DNA of 64,000 nt, from assembly GCA_029339195.1 (NCBI GenBank), contig JAPTJF010000262.1, forward strand, positions 22,411 through 86,410, in the 5' to 3' direction. The notes beneath the pieces are model-generated. The model was not told the origin of the DNA and ran no database searches. It saw only the letters and a list, made by a program, of their open reading frames with translations. Positions within the stretch are counted from its first letter, which is position 1. Each line of letters opens with the position of its first letter. Both the position numbers and the translations under genes were made by a program. This DNA comes from Micractinium sp. NFX-FRZ. Lineage: Eukaryota > Chlorophyta > Trebouxiophyceae > Chlorellales > Chlorellaceae. Positions 52,137-63,347 of this stretch are shown here, piece by piece.

Positions 52137-53984
52137 GCCATCTCTAGCGGGCCTTCCCAGCAGAAGCTGGCAGGTGCACAGTGGTCTCATGGCTGTTCCT
52201 GCAAGTGACAAGGACAGGTTGGACGTTGAATATTCAAAGTCATTAATGGGTGGCCAGGGTTCCGCCGCAAATGAGTGGACAGGAGCTGGTGTCGATGTCG
52301 ACCGAGTCCTCTCATACCACAGCCTGCGGGAGCGATCAATTACTTGCTCGGCATGCCAGCTCTAAAACAGCCTGCGGGGCAGCACCTGCCCGGGCGAGCG
52401 CTGGGCGGGCGCCTCCTAGCAACGCAGAACTGTTCACAACTCAAGGCAGGGCTATTGACATCACGCCCGCACCTCAAGGAGTGCCCAAAGGCTCGATGCA
52501 CCAAGCAACAGGAGCCGAGGTCAGAAGGAGGGCATGCAAAGACACTCACAAAGACGGTCTTGCAGGAGCACCCTCCACCAGGGCGGTCCTGCCGGTTTCC
52601 ACCCAGGGCTTCCTACGTGTAGAGCCCATGGTGATGATTGAGGGGCCCCATACGGTTGCTACGGCCGTGTCTACGGCTAATATCTGCCAACCAGCGACAG
52701 CGCATGGCCAGGGGGGCCCATTCCTGCATCAAGCGCCCCGCCACAAGCATCGGCAGCTTCCTTCTGCTGCAGACAGGCGGGGCCCAGCGGCGCCAGGGCG
52801 CTGCGCGCTGGAGAGACCTTGCAAGAGAGTTGGAGGGCCTCCCCCTGTGCCTGTAGCAGGCAGGACCTGAACCGATGTTCATGGGCTTGGTGAGCTTCTC
52901 ACAGTTGGGTGCACACACACAGAAGGGCAGGTGGAAGCTGGACACCGTGCCGGGCGCCATTGTGCCCCTTGTTCTCCCCCACTCAGCAGCCACTTCCTGG
53001 GCTGGGCACATCCACTGCCCCAACCTGCATCCCAATGCCACTGGTTGCCCCCTCTTCTCCTCTCTCCTCTCTTTACAGCTGCCGGCCCTCTCGCCACCTG
53101 CCGCTTCCCTGCTGCCCGCGGTACAAGGTGCGGCAGGAGCAGGCAGACTGTGACTGTGCACCATGTCAAAGCAACTGGGTGGGTCTGACCTTTCAAGCCC
53201 TGGGGGCGGTACTGAACACGATGCGAGAGTGCTGCCGAAAGCAGCTCAAATCTTGAAGCAATCACCTTGAAGCAATCACTGCCACACACACCAGGGACAC
53301 ACTGTGGCAAGCGCCACAGCTGCCTGCACCCCCCCAGGATCCGCAGGGGGCAGGTCTGTCCCCTGCGCGCAGCGGCACACTCAGTTACTAGCTGCCCTCC
53401 TATACCAGCTACAGATGTGCACGCAGCTGCCCACAAGTGACTTGTAGAGAAGGTGAGGCGGGCGCCTGTGCTGGTGAGGAGCGTGCTGGCACCGGCGGCG
53501 GCGGCGGCGGCCATTGGGCGCAAAACAATAGCAGGCGAGCTCAAGGAGCCGCCACCCGGCTTGAATCCCGGATGTCATTCTTGCGCCGCCACAGGGTCCA
53601 ACTTCAAGCTTGAGATAAAGCGGCGCGCTGCGGACGGGAACTCCCGTCTCCTGTGCCAGAAGTCGTCAACCCTTGAAGGTGTTCACAACGATGTGAATGA
53701 ATGAGGACGAGACACAGGGACGAAAGCAGCTTGAGTGCGCGGCTCTTCACAGCAGCCAGATTAGATGCTCCGCCGCAGCGCAGCGGCAGCACCCACCTGC
53801 GGAGAACGGCGCCACATGTCGCACCACCTTCCACAGCAAATGCTCTGCCCATTCCCTCCATCCTGCAGTGTCCGGCCTTGCCCCACCCCTGCCTGCACCA
53901 GGCTTCCCAGCTGACCTAGCGCCTGTTGCCCCACAGCCAGCCCGGTGCGTCCAAAGTTGCTGGCCCTGAGGGGCAGCTACCAGG
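52137..53984. other. Long intergenic region with no convincing gene
   Basis: About 1.85 kb between two divergent starts. A short plus-strand frame at 53453-53704 begins like an organelle-targeting peptide (RRAPVLVRSVLAPAAAAAA). A minus-strand frame from 53544 is similar in style. Neither has a recognisable domain or a clear exon chain, so I do not call a gene. Both flanking promoters should lie here. Confidence 0.4.
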
Positions 53985-56900
53985 ATGCCCCTCCTGGCGT
54001 TCTGCTCGCTGCAGCAGCCGCCCACGCTGGCCAGCGTCCGCTCAGACAGGCGCAGCAGAGCAGCATCGGGGGCAGCGCAGCTCCAAGGTGGCGGCGGAAG
54101 CGCCTGGGGCGTCGCCGCCGCCAGCGGCGCCTGCCGCCGCGGCTGGCCAGCCACAGCGTTCAGAGCTCCGGCGCGGGCCATGCTCCCAGCCCTGAGGGGT
54201 GCCAGGGTGACTGAGGTGGTGACTGCAGGGCTGAGGAGCTACGTGCGCCGCCGGGCCGCGCAAATCAGGTGCGCTGCCAAGCCTGTGTGCTTGGGTAGGG
54301 TTTAGCCACCCCCTGGCAGAGTGTCCATCGGGATGCCCGTGTGTCAAGGGGTTGAGATGTTTCTTTGTAGCCAGCGAGCTGCATACTTGAAGAGAGGTTG
54401 AGCATTCCCAAGAGCTTTGCAGCCCGCTGCCTGCCTGCCTACCTGACAGCCGCACCAGGCAGTGACTAGCTCCTGTGCCCCCACTCCCAAGAACTCTGCC
54501 CCTTGCATGCCACGCCACACCTGCAGCGTGCTGGGTGCGGGCGGCATTGGCCTGGCCTTGATTCTCCACCACGCCCACTGGAGCGTGGTGGATGATCTCG
54601 CGTCACAGGCAAGAGCTGCCAGCTGTTCACCACAAGTCGGCACAAGCAGGCAGCCAACCGCTGGCCGCTACGGCGGGAGCCATGCCTTGCCCATGCCTTG
54701 CCTTTCTGGCTGCACCGACATGGCGCAACTGCCTTGCCATCTCTGCTTTGACAGGCAACGCTCCTTAAGCGCACTGCCAGCCGTCGGCGCTGCTCCCCCT
54801 GTCGCTCACTTCATTTCCTGCCACACAGCAGATGCCCTAGCACCCCGCAGGCCTGCTCTCCCGCCAACCAAAGCTACATACCTCCAACGTGCCAGGCCCC
54901 TGCTGTTTTTTGCCATCTACACTTGATCACGCCAACGCCCGCCCCTTCCGCCACCCACCCTTTAGTGCACCTGGCCCTCCCTGCTTGTGCCCACCACTGC
55001 AGGTGGCGCAGCACCCCGCTGACATGCCGCCCGAGGCCTGGGTGCTGCTGCTGGCCGCCAGCAATGTGGCACGCGTGGCGGTGTGCGGTGCGCTGTGCTA
55101 CGCCACTGCCAGGTGTGGCGGGGGGGCGCCACGTTGGGAGGGGGCGGGGCCAGCGGTGGGTGGATGTGCCGTTGGCGTTGAGCGAGAACAGTGCAAGCTG
55201 CACACACACAGGCACAGCCAGCTAGCTAGCTCAGCACAGTGGTCGAGGCACCATGCACGTCTACCCTTGCACAGAGGATGGCAGCTTGCAGGCGCCGGCG
55301 TGATCCCCACCCACCTGCCGCCCCCGTCTGCCTGCCTCCCCACCTCGCCTCCCTAGGCACCTGCCCCGCCCAAGCCACAGATACCGTGGCCTGCGGTGAT
55401 TCAGCTGGGTCACTTGGCCACCTCCTTTGCTTCAGTCCTGCTCCATCCCCTGCAAATCTGTTCCACCCACCCAGCCAACCAATTGCTCCTCCCCACCACC
55501 CCGCAGGTACTGCGACCTGCGGCGCCAGCGAGGCGAGGAGCTGGGCTCCCTGCTTGCCTCCCGCCAGTCCATGCTGCACCGCTTCTCCTCCGAGGTGCTG
55601 GAGAGGCTGCAGGAGGCGGGGGTGGAGGACGAGATGGGCTCAGGTGGGTGGGTGGGCGGGCCGAGAAGTTGTTGGGGTGTGGGTGGGCCGGGGGGTGAGG
55701 TGCACTGGTGGGTGGATGGGCCCTGGTGGCATGCGACCCATCACCGCCACTGGTCTCACCACGTTCCTCCGCAAGTTGGAGCTGGGCACAGCATGGCGCA
55801 GTTGGGCGCGCATATGGAGTGCTTGGGTGGATAGCGGGGGCTAGCTGCAGGCAGCAGGCAGCCAATTGCAAGCGGCGCTCAATGTCCTGCCGCTCCCTCC
55901 TCGCCTGCGCCACCGCCCCCCGCCCTCTCCACCCCGCCCGCTGCCCCGCAGTGGCCGCCTTCCGAGATTGGTACGCTGCCCAGCTGGCAGCCTCTGACGC
56001 TCAGCTGCGCATGCTGGAGGCCCGAGGCACGGGGGGCGGCGTGGGGCGCGAGGCATCGGAGCAGCTGCAGGCAACGCTGGAGCGGCTGGGGCTGACGGCG
56101 GCTGAGCTGGCGCGCATGGCCACGGGTGAGCTGGCGACAGGTAGGCGGGGAGCACGCGGCAGGCGGGACAGGTAGAGTGGCGCACGCGACTCTCTGCCTG
56201 GGTCTGCTGTACTCAAGGCAGCTCAAAGCGGCATGTTGCGGGCAGGCATGTCCAGGAGGGGCGGGGCAGCTGGGCAAGCAGGTTGCTGAACCCACGACGA
56301 GTTGGTGCTTGATTGACTGCCTTGAGCCGGCAGCCAGTGGCTGCAGCCTCCCATCCACACTTCTCGCACACTCTGTGTCCGTTTCTGCAGGCGGCGAGCG
56401 CCGCGGTGGCGGCCGGCGGGGGAAGCAGGTCAAGGTGCAGGGCCCGGTGCAGAGCATCAAGACGCGGCGCATCTACGGAGCCAAAAAGAAGAACGACCCG
56501 CTGGTCAAGGTGGGTGCCACTGGGATTGACCTGGGCGCGCCGCAGCTGGCAACCAGGATAGGTGGGGTGGGCTGACAGCTGTGCGCTGACAGAGCCAAGG
56601 AGAGGAGCGAGCCTCTGGTCAGGGTGGGTAACACCCAGGGCTGCTGCTTGCTCCACAACTGCCCTGCACAACCGCACACCTGTCCTTCCTCCACTCTTCC
56701 CATTCCCTCCGCCCCCCGTGGGCAATCCCATGCCGCTGACCCCATCCTCCCTCCATCCTTCCCACGCCAACCCCACCCCCACCACTGCCAGTATCACCAC
56801 GCCACCCACCCCCACCCACGCCACTCCATACTTGCTGCAGGACCGAGAGCGGCTGGAGCGCGTGCTGCGCCTGCGGGCGCGTGTGGAGCACCACGCCGCC

Positions 56901-57641
56901 TTCCAGGCATACCTGCGAGAGCAGCAGGCGGTGCTGGAGCGGTGCATGCAGGCGCAGGTGGGGGGGCCACTGCGTGGGGCAGGAGGGCAGAGGGGGGCAG
57001 AGGAAGGGGCTGTTTGCTAATGAGGTGGCAGGGCTGGGCGGCGCTGACCGGTGCGGTGCCTAGGATGTGCAGGTGTGTTTCATGGGTGGGGGCTGAAGCG
57101 GGGCCGCAGACTGAAGCATGCACATGCATCCTGCCCCGCCTGCTGGGGCGGGGCGCCTGCAGCGGGCCGCGCAAGTGCGGCGCGCTTGCCTGCCTGCCGC
57201 TGTTCTGCGCTGCGTCTTGCCCCACTGACGCTACCGCTGCGCAAGCGTTGCTGGGCTGGGCTACGCAGGCCTCCTGGCTTTCTTGTGCACCATTGGCGCT
57301 GCTGCCACCACCTGTCCTTGCTTTGTGACCTGCAGGAGGAGCCATCGGAGCCGAGCAGCATGGAGACCCGCAGCGAGGCGCCTGGTATGCATGCGCTGGC
57401 AGAGCAAGACCCACACAGCGGTGGCGGCATCAACGAGGGCACCAGCGGCAGCGGCGGCGGCGGGAGCGGGGGCCCGGGTGGGGGCAGCGGCTGGGGTGGG
57501 GGCGAGGGCAGCAGCTGCACCAGCGATGACATGCTGGCAGCGTTTGACGAGGGGGACTGCACGACGTCCGCCGATGGCCCAGACCTGAGTGCCAGCAGCT
57601 GCGACGGCGGGGAGAGCGACGCCAGCATGGGCGGCGACTGA
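53985..57641 (+). CDS. Unrecognised protein with organelle-type N-terminus, hydrophobic segments and coiled coil
   Basis: Exons: 53985-54268, 54527-54608, 55003-55112, 55507-55643, 55952-56140, 56391-56509, 56841-56957, 57336-57641; phases close to 447 residues. The N-terminus is Arg/Ser/Ala-rich and poor in acids, like a chloroplast or mitochondrial transit peptide. Two hydrophobic stretches follow (VLGAGGIGLALIL and WVLLLAASNVARVAVCGAL). Next are amphipathic helical segments (LRRQRGEELGSLLASRQ, FRDWYAAQLAASDAQLRMLE), a basic Gly/Arg patch (GGERRGGGRRGKQVKVQG) and a Leu/Arg-rich coiled coil (RERLERVLRLRARVEHH). The tail is Gly/Ser/Asp-rich. An alternative donor exists near 56124. The second intron starts with GC (gcaaga after 54608). 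No family is recognised; a membrane-anchored organelle protein is a guess from composition. Confidence 0.65.
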
Positions 57642-57712
57642 GGCTCCTGCTGATGGTGCCCTTTAAATGCGGATCCGTGCCATGCATGCCTGTTGCCACC
57701 GGTGCACCTGTG

Positions 57713-57852
57713 TGCTCTCTGCTCGTGATGTCGATAGCACAGATTGGTTGGAAGCCTGCATTTTCCTCTTTGCACACTCGTGATGCTCTGTGCTCGTGAT
57801 GATAGCAAAGGTCAGTTGAAAGCGTGGATTTTCCGCTTTGCACACACTCGTT
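57713..57852 (+). repeat. Tandem repeat, two 70-bp units
   Basis: Units 57713-57782 and 57784-57852 share tgctct.tgctcgtgatg, atagca, ttggaagc or ttgaaagc, attttcc.ctttgcacac and actcg. They are about 80% alike, directly after the stop of the unknown plus-strand gene, in its 3' UTR. Confidence 0.88.
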
Positions 57853-58247
57853 ACACATGTTCAGCTTACTTGAATGCGAGGAGTGTGTCAAGACAAGTTT
57901 AACTCGCAGTTGGCCGATGTGTCATTCTGGCCAGCTTGGCGCGAGAGGTCTCCTTAGCCCTGCATCAGCGCTGATACGACTGCTGGAGGAGACAGGGACC
58001 AGAGCTGGCAGTGGTGGGGCAACGGGACTGGCTGGGCAGGCAGGCGGAGGGAGGGGGAACAGGCGGCCAGGGAGCTGGGTGGGCACCATCACCCCGGGTG
58101 CCGGCGGGCAACAGGTCCCACCCTCGAGCACATGCTGATCGGTTGCTGCCCTGGCTGCACCCCGCAGCAGTGTTCGTGTGCCGTGCATGCCTCTGGTGTC
58201 TTTCCCCGTCTCCCGTCCCACACCTGCCGCCCTCTGCTCCCCCGCAG

Positions 58248-58345
58248 GGCGTGCAGTAGGTGCTGCTGGACTTGGACGCGGAGCGGCCCCTGGGCAGCAC
58301 GGATCCGTGAGCTTTCTTCAGCTGCATGAGCAGCCCCTGGGCAGC
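58248..58345 (+). pseudogene. Relic of a CLC last exon plus 3' UTR
   Basis: After an acceptor-like cccccgcag, the sequence gtgctgctggac..ggag then cggcccctgggcagc..ggaccgtgagc matches the last exon of the CLC gene (21383-21305). The CLC exon has GTGCAGCAGGCCGAGGTG, whereas here GTGCAGTAGGTG has a stop and a 6-bp deletion, and about 10 bp are missing earlier. Similarity continues past the stop (ttctt, tgcatgagc), so this is a DNA-level copy including 3' UTR rather than convergent coding. It lies on the opposite strand, 37 kb away. Confidence 0.75.
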
Positions 58346-59603
58346 TGGGAGCTGTGAACAGCTCGCCAGCGCCTGCTGGGCAGTGGCGGCCTCTAAGCAG
58401 TTCAGGTGGACTAAACAATAGTGGCAGCCTTTCAGCAGTCGTCCCACTTTGCCCAGCCCGACTTGTTTCAGCACTGCCGGTGCCCAGATGCGCTCTTCGC
58501 CGCCCCTGGGTGCCCCTACCACCAGCGTTCAGGGTCAGGTTGGTTACGGTTGTGTGACCGAACATGGGTAGGGGAGGCAGGCAAGTGCAAGCACGCATCG
58601 GTCAATCAGTGCCACGGCAGTACGGCACAGCACAGCAAATGTGGGGTGGCCTTGCAATGAGCAAAACGGGCGGCCGGGGAGCGGGTACAGGGTAGCGGCA
58701 GGGCTGCCCAGGCAGGGAGTGGTGAGGAGGGGGGGCTGCAGAGGGCAGCGGGCGTTGGAAGCTAGAGGAGCGGGCAAGAGGGGAGAGCCGCAGAATGCAG
58801 CGAGAGTGTAAAGGGGGGGCTGGAAAACAGTTTGGCACAAAGGAGGGGCGGGGCGGCAGGCGGGATGGTGCTGCCGCGCCGGGGTGGTACTAGCCGCGGC
58901 GGCGGCGGCGGCGGAAAGTGCTGGCAAGAAGAGAAGGTGTGTGGTTGGAGCGCCGGCGGCCTGCCCCTGGGCGGCACCAGCACGCGGGTGCCCGATAGCC
59001 AAGGCAAGCAGGCTGGCTGCCTGCCAGGTGGGGCCAGGGGTGGTGCAGGGGGGCAAAGCGGGCGCAGCAGCTGCAGTGCAGAGGTTCCTTCTTGAGGGAC
59101 AGACAGATGCTTTGGGGGGCATTCAGGTGAGGCGGCACGAGGTGATAAGAGGGGCGGGGGCAAGGTGGGGCGGGGTCAGATGAAAATCAATGCCCCCAAA
59201 CGAAATAGCGTATTGTAAAGGGGTGGGGGCGGCCGCCGCCGCGGGGGAGCCGCGGGGCTGGGGCGGGGACGGGGTGCGTGTGGGAGGGAGACGTAGCAGC
59301 ATGCATGTGGGGCGTGAAAATGGCATGAGTATTGCATTCAGGGAGGAAAAGTGTCGAGAAGGATGGTGCTGTGCGGGGTGCTGGGCGGTGAGGAGGCAGA
59401 GGCGAGGCCTGGTGTGGCACTAGCGCGGCACCAAGCCCCAGCCGTGCGGGCGGCTCCTCCCAGGGTCGCACAGAATGGTGTGGCTGGGGGCCCGCCACGC
59501 GTGCAGGCAAGCAGCGCAGCATGCCCCACCGCCAGCTTAGCAACTGGCGGCACCAGCGGCCGCCAGCTCAGCACGAGTCATGCTGGGGCCGTGGAGTGCC
59601 AGC

Positions 59604-62302
59604 TCAGCTGCGCCCAGCGCTGGCTGCCTTCTTGGCTGCCTTGCTGGCCTCCAGCTCAGCAACCATGCGGTCCAGCTCGGGCCCAGCACCCACCGCCTCC
59701 AGCTCCTGCACAGCGGGTGGAGGCAGAGTTGTGGGGCAAAATGGGGTGGGTGGGCAACGATGCTGAAGGGAGGAAGGGACTGGGGGGAAGTGGGGAAGTG
59801 GGGGCAGCCCGGCAGACCAGTGTTTCAGTGACCCTCACCAGCCAGCGACAGCAGGCACGTGCCAAAGGGCACACCTCGGCAACCTCTCACTGTCGTGCAG
59901 GCTGGCGCCTTCCACACCCAGCCACCAAACCAGCCACATCAGCAAACTCCCCACACCTCTCCCTACCCCCCTGCTCACCTGCGGCCCCAGGAACATGCCA
60001 AAGGGCACCCCCCCATACTTCTCGCTGTGGTGCAGCTGGTGCGCCAGCACGATGCGCTTCATGGCGGGCAGCTCGGCAATGGGGCCCACAGGGAAGCGGC
60101 GGTGCACCAGACCGTCGTGCACAAACCTGGGACGGGGGGCGCGGGGGCGAGAAGGGGCAGGGCGAGAGGGCAGGGTGGAATGAGAGGGATGCACCCGGGA
60201 GCGGCGGTGCGCCCATGCCAGCGTTGCCAACCTCAAGCCATCTCCCCCCTGGCCCTTGCCCACACCCACCACCCCAGGGGCAGCCCTCACATGTAAAACA
60301 TGCCAAACAGCGTGCTGCCCAGGCCTAAGTGCCCTCCGTTCACATCCCTCCCTCCCTCCTCCTCTTCCACCCCTCAACTCGAGTACGCAGTTTTGTCCCG
60401 CCCCTCCACCCCTGGCGCCCCACCACCACCCCAGGCAGCCCTCACATGTAAGAGATGCCAAACAGGGTGATGCCCAGCCCGGCACCAAAGCAGATGCCGC
60501 CCCAGACGTCGGGGCGGAGGAAGCCGTAGAGGCACAGGCCCATGGCGGGCAGCGCGTTGACCAGGGCGTAGATGTCGTTGGCCTCAAACGGGCCCTGCGG
60601 GGGAGGAAGGTGGGAAGGGCGTGGCACGGGAGAAGCTTTGTTCAAGGAAGCGCCGTGGCTAGTGAGAGAGTGCTGAGCAGTGCCTAGATGCCGTGACAGG
60701 GGCCATGTGTGGCATGAGGACTCATTGACGGCAGGAGAGAAGGGAGCATGGGTCTAATGGAGACCGGCGGCCAGATGACGTGGCGAGTTACATGGCGATC
60801 CAGAGAAGGCAACACGGGAGGGCACGGCGCACTTCAGGGCAGGGGCAGGAGGCAGCAGTGACTCCAGGGTGACTCAGTGTGCACAGCCCCTGTGGCCTGC
60901 GAGGGCGCTGTGGCAGGCAGCAGAAGCGGGGGGCCGCCCACGCACCGTGCGCGGCTCGTGGTGGCTCTTGTGCAGGATGTATCCAATGGGGTTGTCGTGC
61001 CACATGTCCTTGTGCACCCACCGCGCGTACCTGCGCACCAACAGGGGGCGATCCACAGTGGGGGAGCAGTAGGTTGCAGGGTGCAGGTGGGGGGACGGAG
61101 GCAGAGCTACCGAGCGCTGCGCAGCCAAGTGCGCTGGCAAAGCAGCAGGCCGGCGTTTGGTCACAGCTCGCTGCCCCGCCGCTTGCCCGCTGCCCTGCAC
61201 CCCCTGCTTGCGTGCACTGCAGTGCCGGCCGTGCATGCCCGCCTGCGCCCCTACCCCGCGGCACCACACACCCCAACTCGGGCTCCGCCGCGGTGCATTC
61301 CCGCCGCACAAGCACAGCATGCACAGCGCAGGGGGCGAGCACAGTCTCGGTAGACGGGCCAGGCAAGGCGCTTAACCATCCGGCACTGCAGGCAGGCAGG
61401 TGGCCAGGAGGGGCAGGCAGCTCACATTTCCATTCCAAAGGCGGCGCCGGCAGTGAGCGCCAGCGTGGAGGCCAGCTCCAGCCAAGGGAATGCATCGTTG
61501 TTGGCAAGGTGCCATGCGATCCTGGGAACAGGTAGAGAGGGAGTGCGATAGTAGTGATTGGGGAGGACAGGAGGATGGCTGGTAAACAAGCAAGAGAAGG
61601 CAAGAGGTGGGTGCTGCACGAAGCGTCGACGGCGCGGCGGCACAAGACGCGCAGCCTGCCCCCGCGCCGAGCCCCTGTGAAGAGTTGGGTAGCCAGCAGC
61701 GGCCGCCATCAGCACCCACCTGTAGTATGTGGCAAACCCGGCAGTGGCGGTGACTAGCGTGGTGGCGGCAATAGCGGCAAACTGATAGGTGCCTTGCTGC
61801 CGCTTCCGTGCCTCTGCCCGCGCCAGGCGCGCTGCCCGCTCCTCCGCCTTCTCCTCCTCCGCCACGGCATCCTGCGCCATCTGCGGCAGGGGGGGGGGGG
61901 TCGATGTCCGGGGAATGCAGTTTACCAACATCATCAGGGCGTGCACACAATGGAGAGAGAGAGACACACAGGGAGAGAGGGAGAGAGGGCGGGATTGGCA
62001 GGCAGGCAACATAATCAGCACTCTTCCTGGCACTGCGTCAGCGCAGGCGGCACGCAGCGGCAAGCGGCGGTGACAGCCTGCGCCAGCCCTCGACCGCAGC
62101 GCCGGCCATCTCAGCGACACATTGTCGATGGTCAGCTCACCCCGCTAGCCTGCGTCCGCGTGCAGGCGCCGTGCTGCGGCCGGCTGTGGGGGAGCGGCCG
62201 GGCCGGTCGGGAGGGCAGCCCCGCGGTGCGCTTGCAGACCACAGAGGCTGCATTTGGCCGCTGTGCCAGGGCCATCCGACTGGAGAGCGCCGCGGACTGC
62301 AT
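59604..62302 (-). CDS. CHYB: Beta-carotene 3-hydroxylase (non-heme di-iron)
   Basis: Plastid enzyme that hydroxylates the beta rings of beta-carotene to make zeaxanthin via cryptoxanthin. Exons: 62302-62141, 61880-61720, 61521-61426, 61030-60946, 60594-60446, 60126-59979, 59705-59604; 300 residues in frame. The first exon is an Arg/Ser/Ala-rich transit peptide. Four histidine boxes of the family are complete: HKDMWH (about 146-151), HKSHH (160-164), HDGLVH (221-226) and HQLHH (247-251). Membrane segments surround them (TLVTATAGFATYY, LELASTLALTAGAAFG, LVNALPAMGLCLYGFL). GPFEANDIYAL and HSEKYGGVPFGMFLGPQ are further family signatures. The C-terminal tail is Glu/Ala/Lys-rich. Two introns contain echoes of the exon end before them. 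Mature-protein length and motifs are normal for green-algal CHYB. Confidence 0.93.
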
Positions 62303-63347
62303 GTTGCGCTTGGCTGGCGGCGGAGCGTGGGGGACCGGCGGCTGCCTCACTGCTGCAGCAGGCGCATCGAGGTGGGCAGCACAGCTAGGGAGTTGAGCGG
62401 GTTGCAGTGTGGTGCGCCTGGCAGATGGCCTCGCTTGGGGGTGTGCTGGCAATGCGCGCTGCCTGCCAGGCGGGCGGCGTTATCGGGCGCCTATCCTCAA
62501 GCTGACGTGCGGCCCCCATGCCAGCCGAGTGTCACAAATGACCCCACCACGCATGCCAATCATGCTCTGTAAAAACACAGTCCTGGATACCATGCACGCA
62601 TGCTCTGGCTTGCTGGGCTGCTGCCACAGCTGCCACAATCAAGCGCTGCTGCCGCACACGCCCCGGTAGGCCACGCTGCAGCACTGCCACCGACTCGAGT
62701 TCTATCGAGTGCAATGCCCAGAGCGGTGAGTTACAGGTCAAGTGTCAGGGAGGACGGACGCACAAACAATCGATGCAAACCGTGGCCGGAACGGGGCGCA
62801 GCACTTGCGGCCAGAGGGAAGGTAGAGAAGAGTGCGCTGAAGTGGCGGCTGGCATGAATGAGCGGAGCGGAGGTTGAGGCCCAGGGAAGGACGGTGGCAA
62901 CGCAGGGGGGAAGTTTAGTGGGGGAGGGCAACGGGAAAAGTTGTACAGTCAGGTGAGGGTGTGTCATGTTGTAGATGTGTGCAAGCCTTGTGTCTTTGTC
63001 TGCAGCATGCATGCGTGGCGGGCGTGAGCCAAGGTGACGTGGATGGGGTGCCAAAGCACACAAAGCGGGTTGCGATGGGAGGGAAGGGAGAGCGGAGCGG
63101 CGAAAGCAAGCAAGCAAGGGAAGCCGTGCACCGGTGTGCGTGGGCGTGTGGGGAGGCAGCGGCAGGCCAGGGGCAGGCTGCAGCGCCAGCGGGCGCAACA
63201 CAAAAAGGCCTAGCCAGCCCGTCTGCTTGACTGCACCTCCCAGGTGCGTATCAGTCTTGTTGTTGTACAGGGGCACTCTCCCGCCGTCATGCAGGCAGCC
63301 GTGCCGTGGGTTCCCACCGATAAGGCGGGCGGCGGCGGCACACCGCT
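62303..63347. other. Intergenic region, CHYB promoter and 3' UTR of the next gene
   Basis: No gene recognised. The left part should be the CHYB promoter and 5' UTR. The right part is probably a long 3' UTR of the minus-strand gene ending at 63348, with a TGTAA signal at 62731-62735 on that strand. Confidence 0.45.
62731..62735 (-). terminator. Possible TGTAA polyadenylation signal of the terminal Gln/Ala-rich gene
   Basis: TTACA on the plus strand, about 615 nt past the stop at 63348. It is the first clear TGTAA in that direction, but the distance is long. Confidence 0.35.

Larger units (their letters stand above)
57642..59603. other. Gene-poor region between convergent genes
   Basis: This holds the 3' UTRs of the plus-strand unknown gene and the minus-strand carotene hydroxylase, a 70-bp tandem repeat and a relic of the CLC gene end. 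Plus-strand TGTAA motifs at 58807 and 59214 are far from any plus-strand stop and are not assigned. No intact gene was found. Confidence 0.5.

Noticed and set aside
52250..52870. Plus-strand open frame of 206 codons upstream of the unknown gene
   Set aside because: No recognisable domain, no exon chain and no similarity to neighbours; GC-rich DNA gives such frames by chance.
58807..59218. Plus-strand gene ending near the TGTAA motifs at 58807 and 59214
   Set aside because: No open frame with domains or consistent splice sites leads to these motifs; the CLC-like exon before them is broken.
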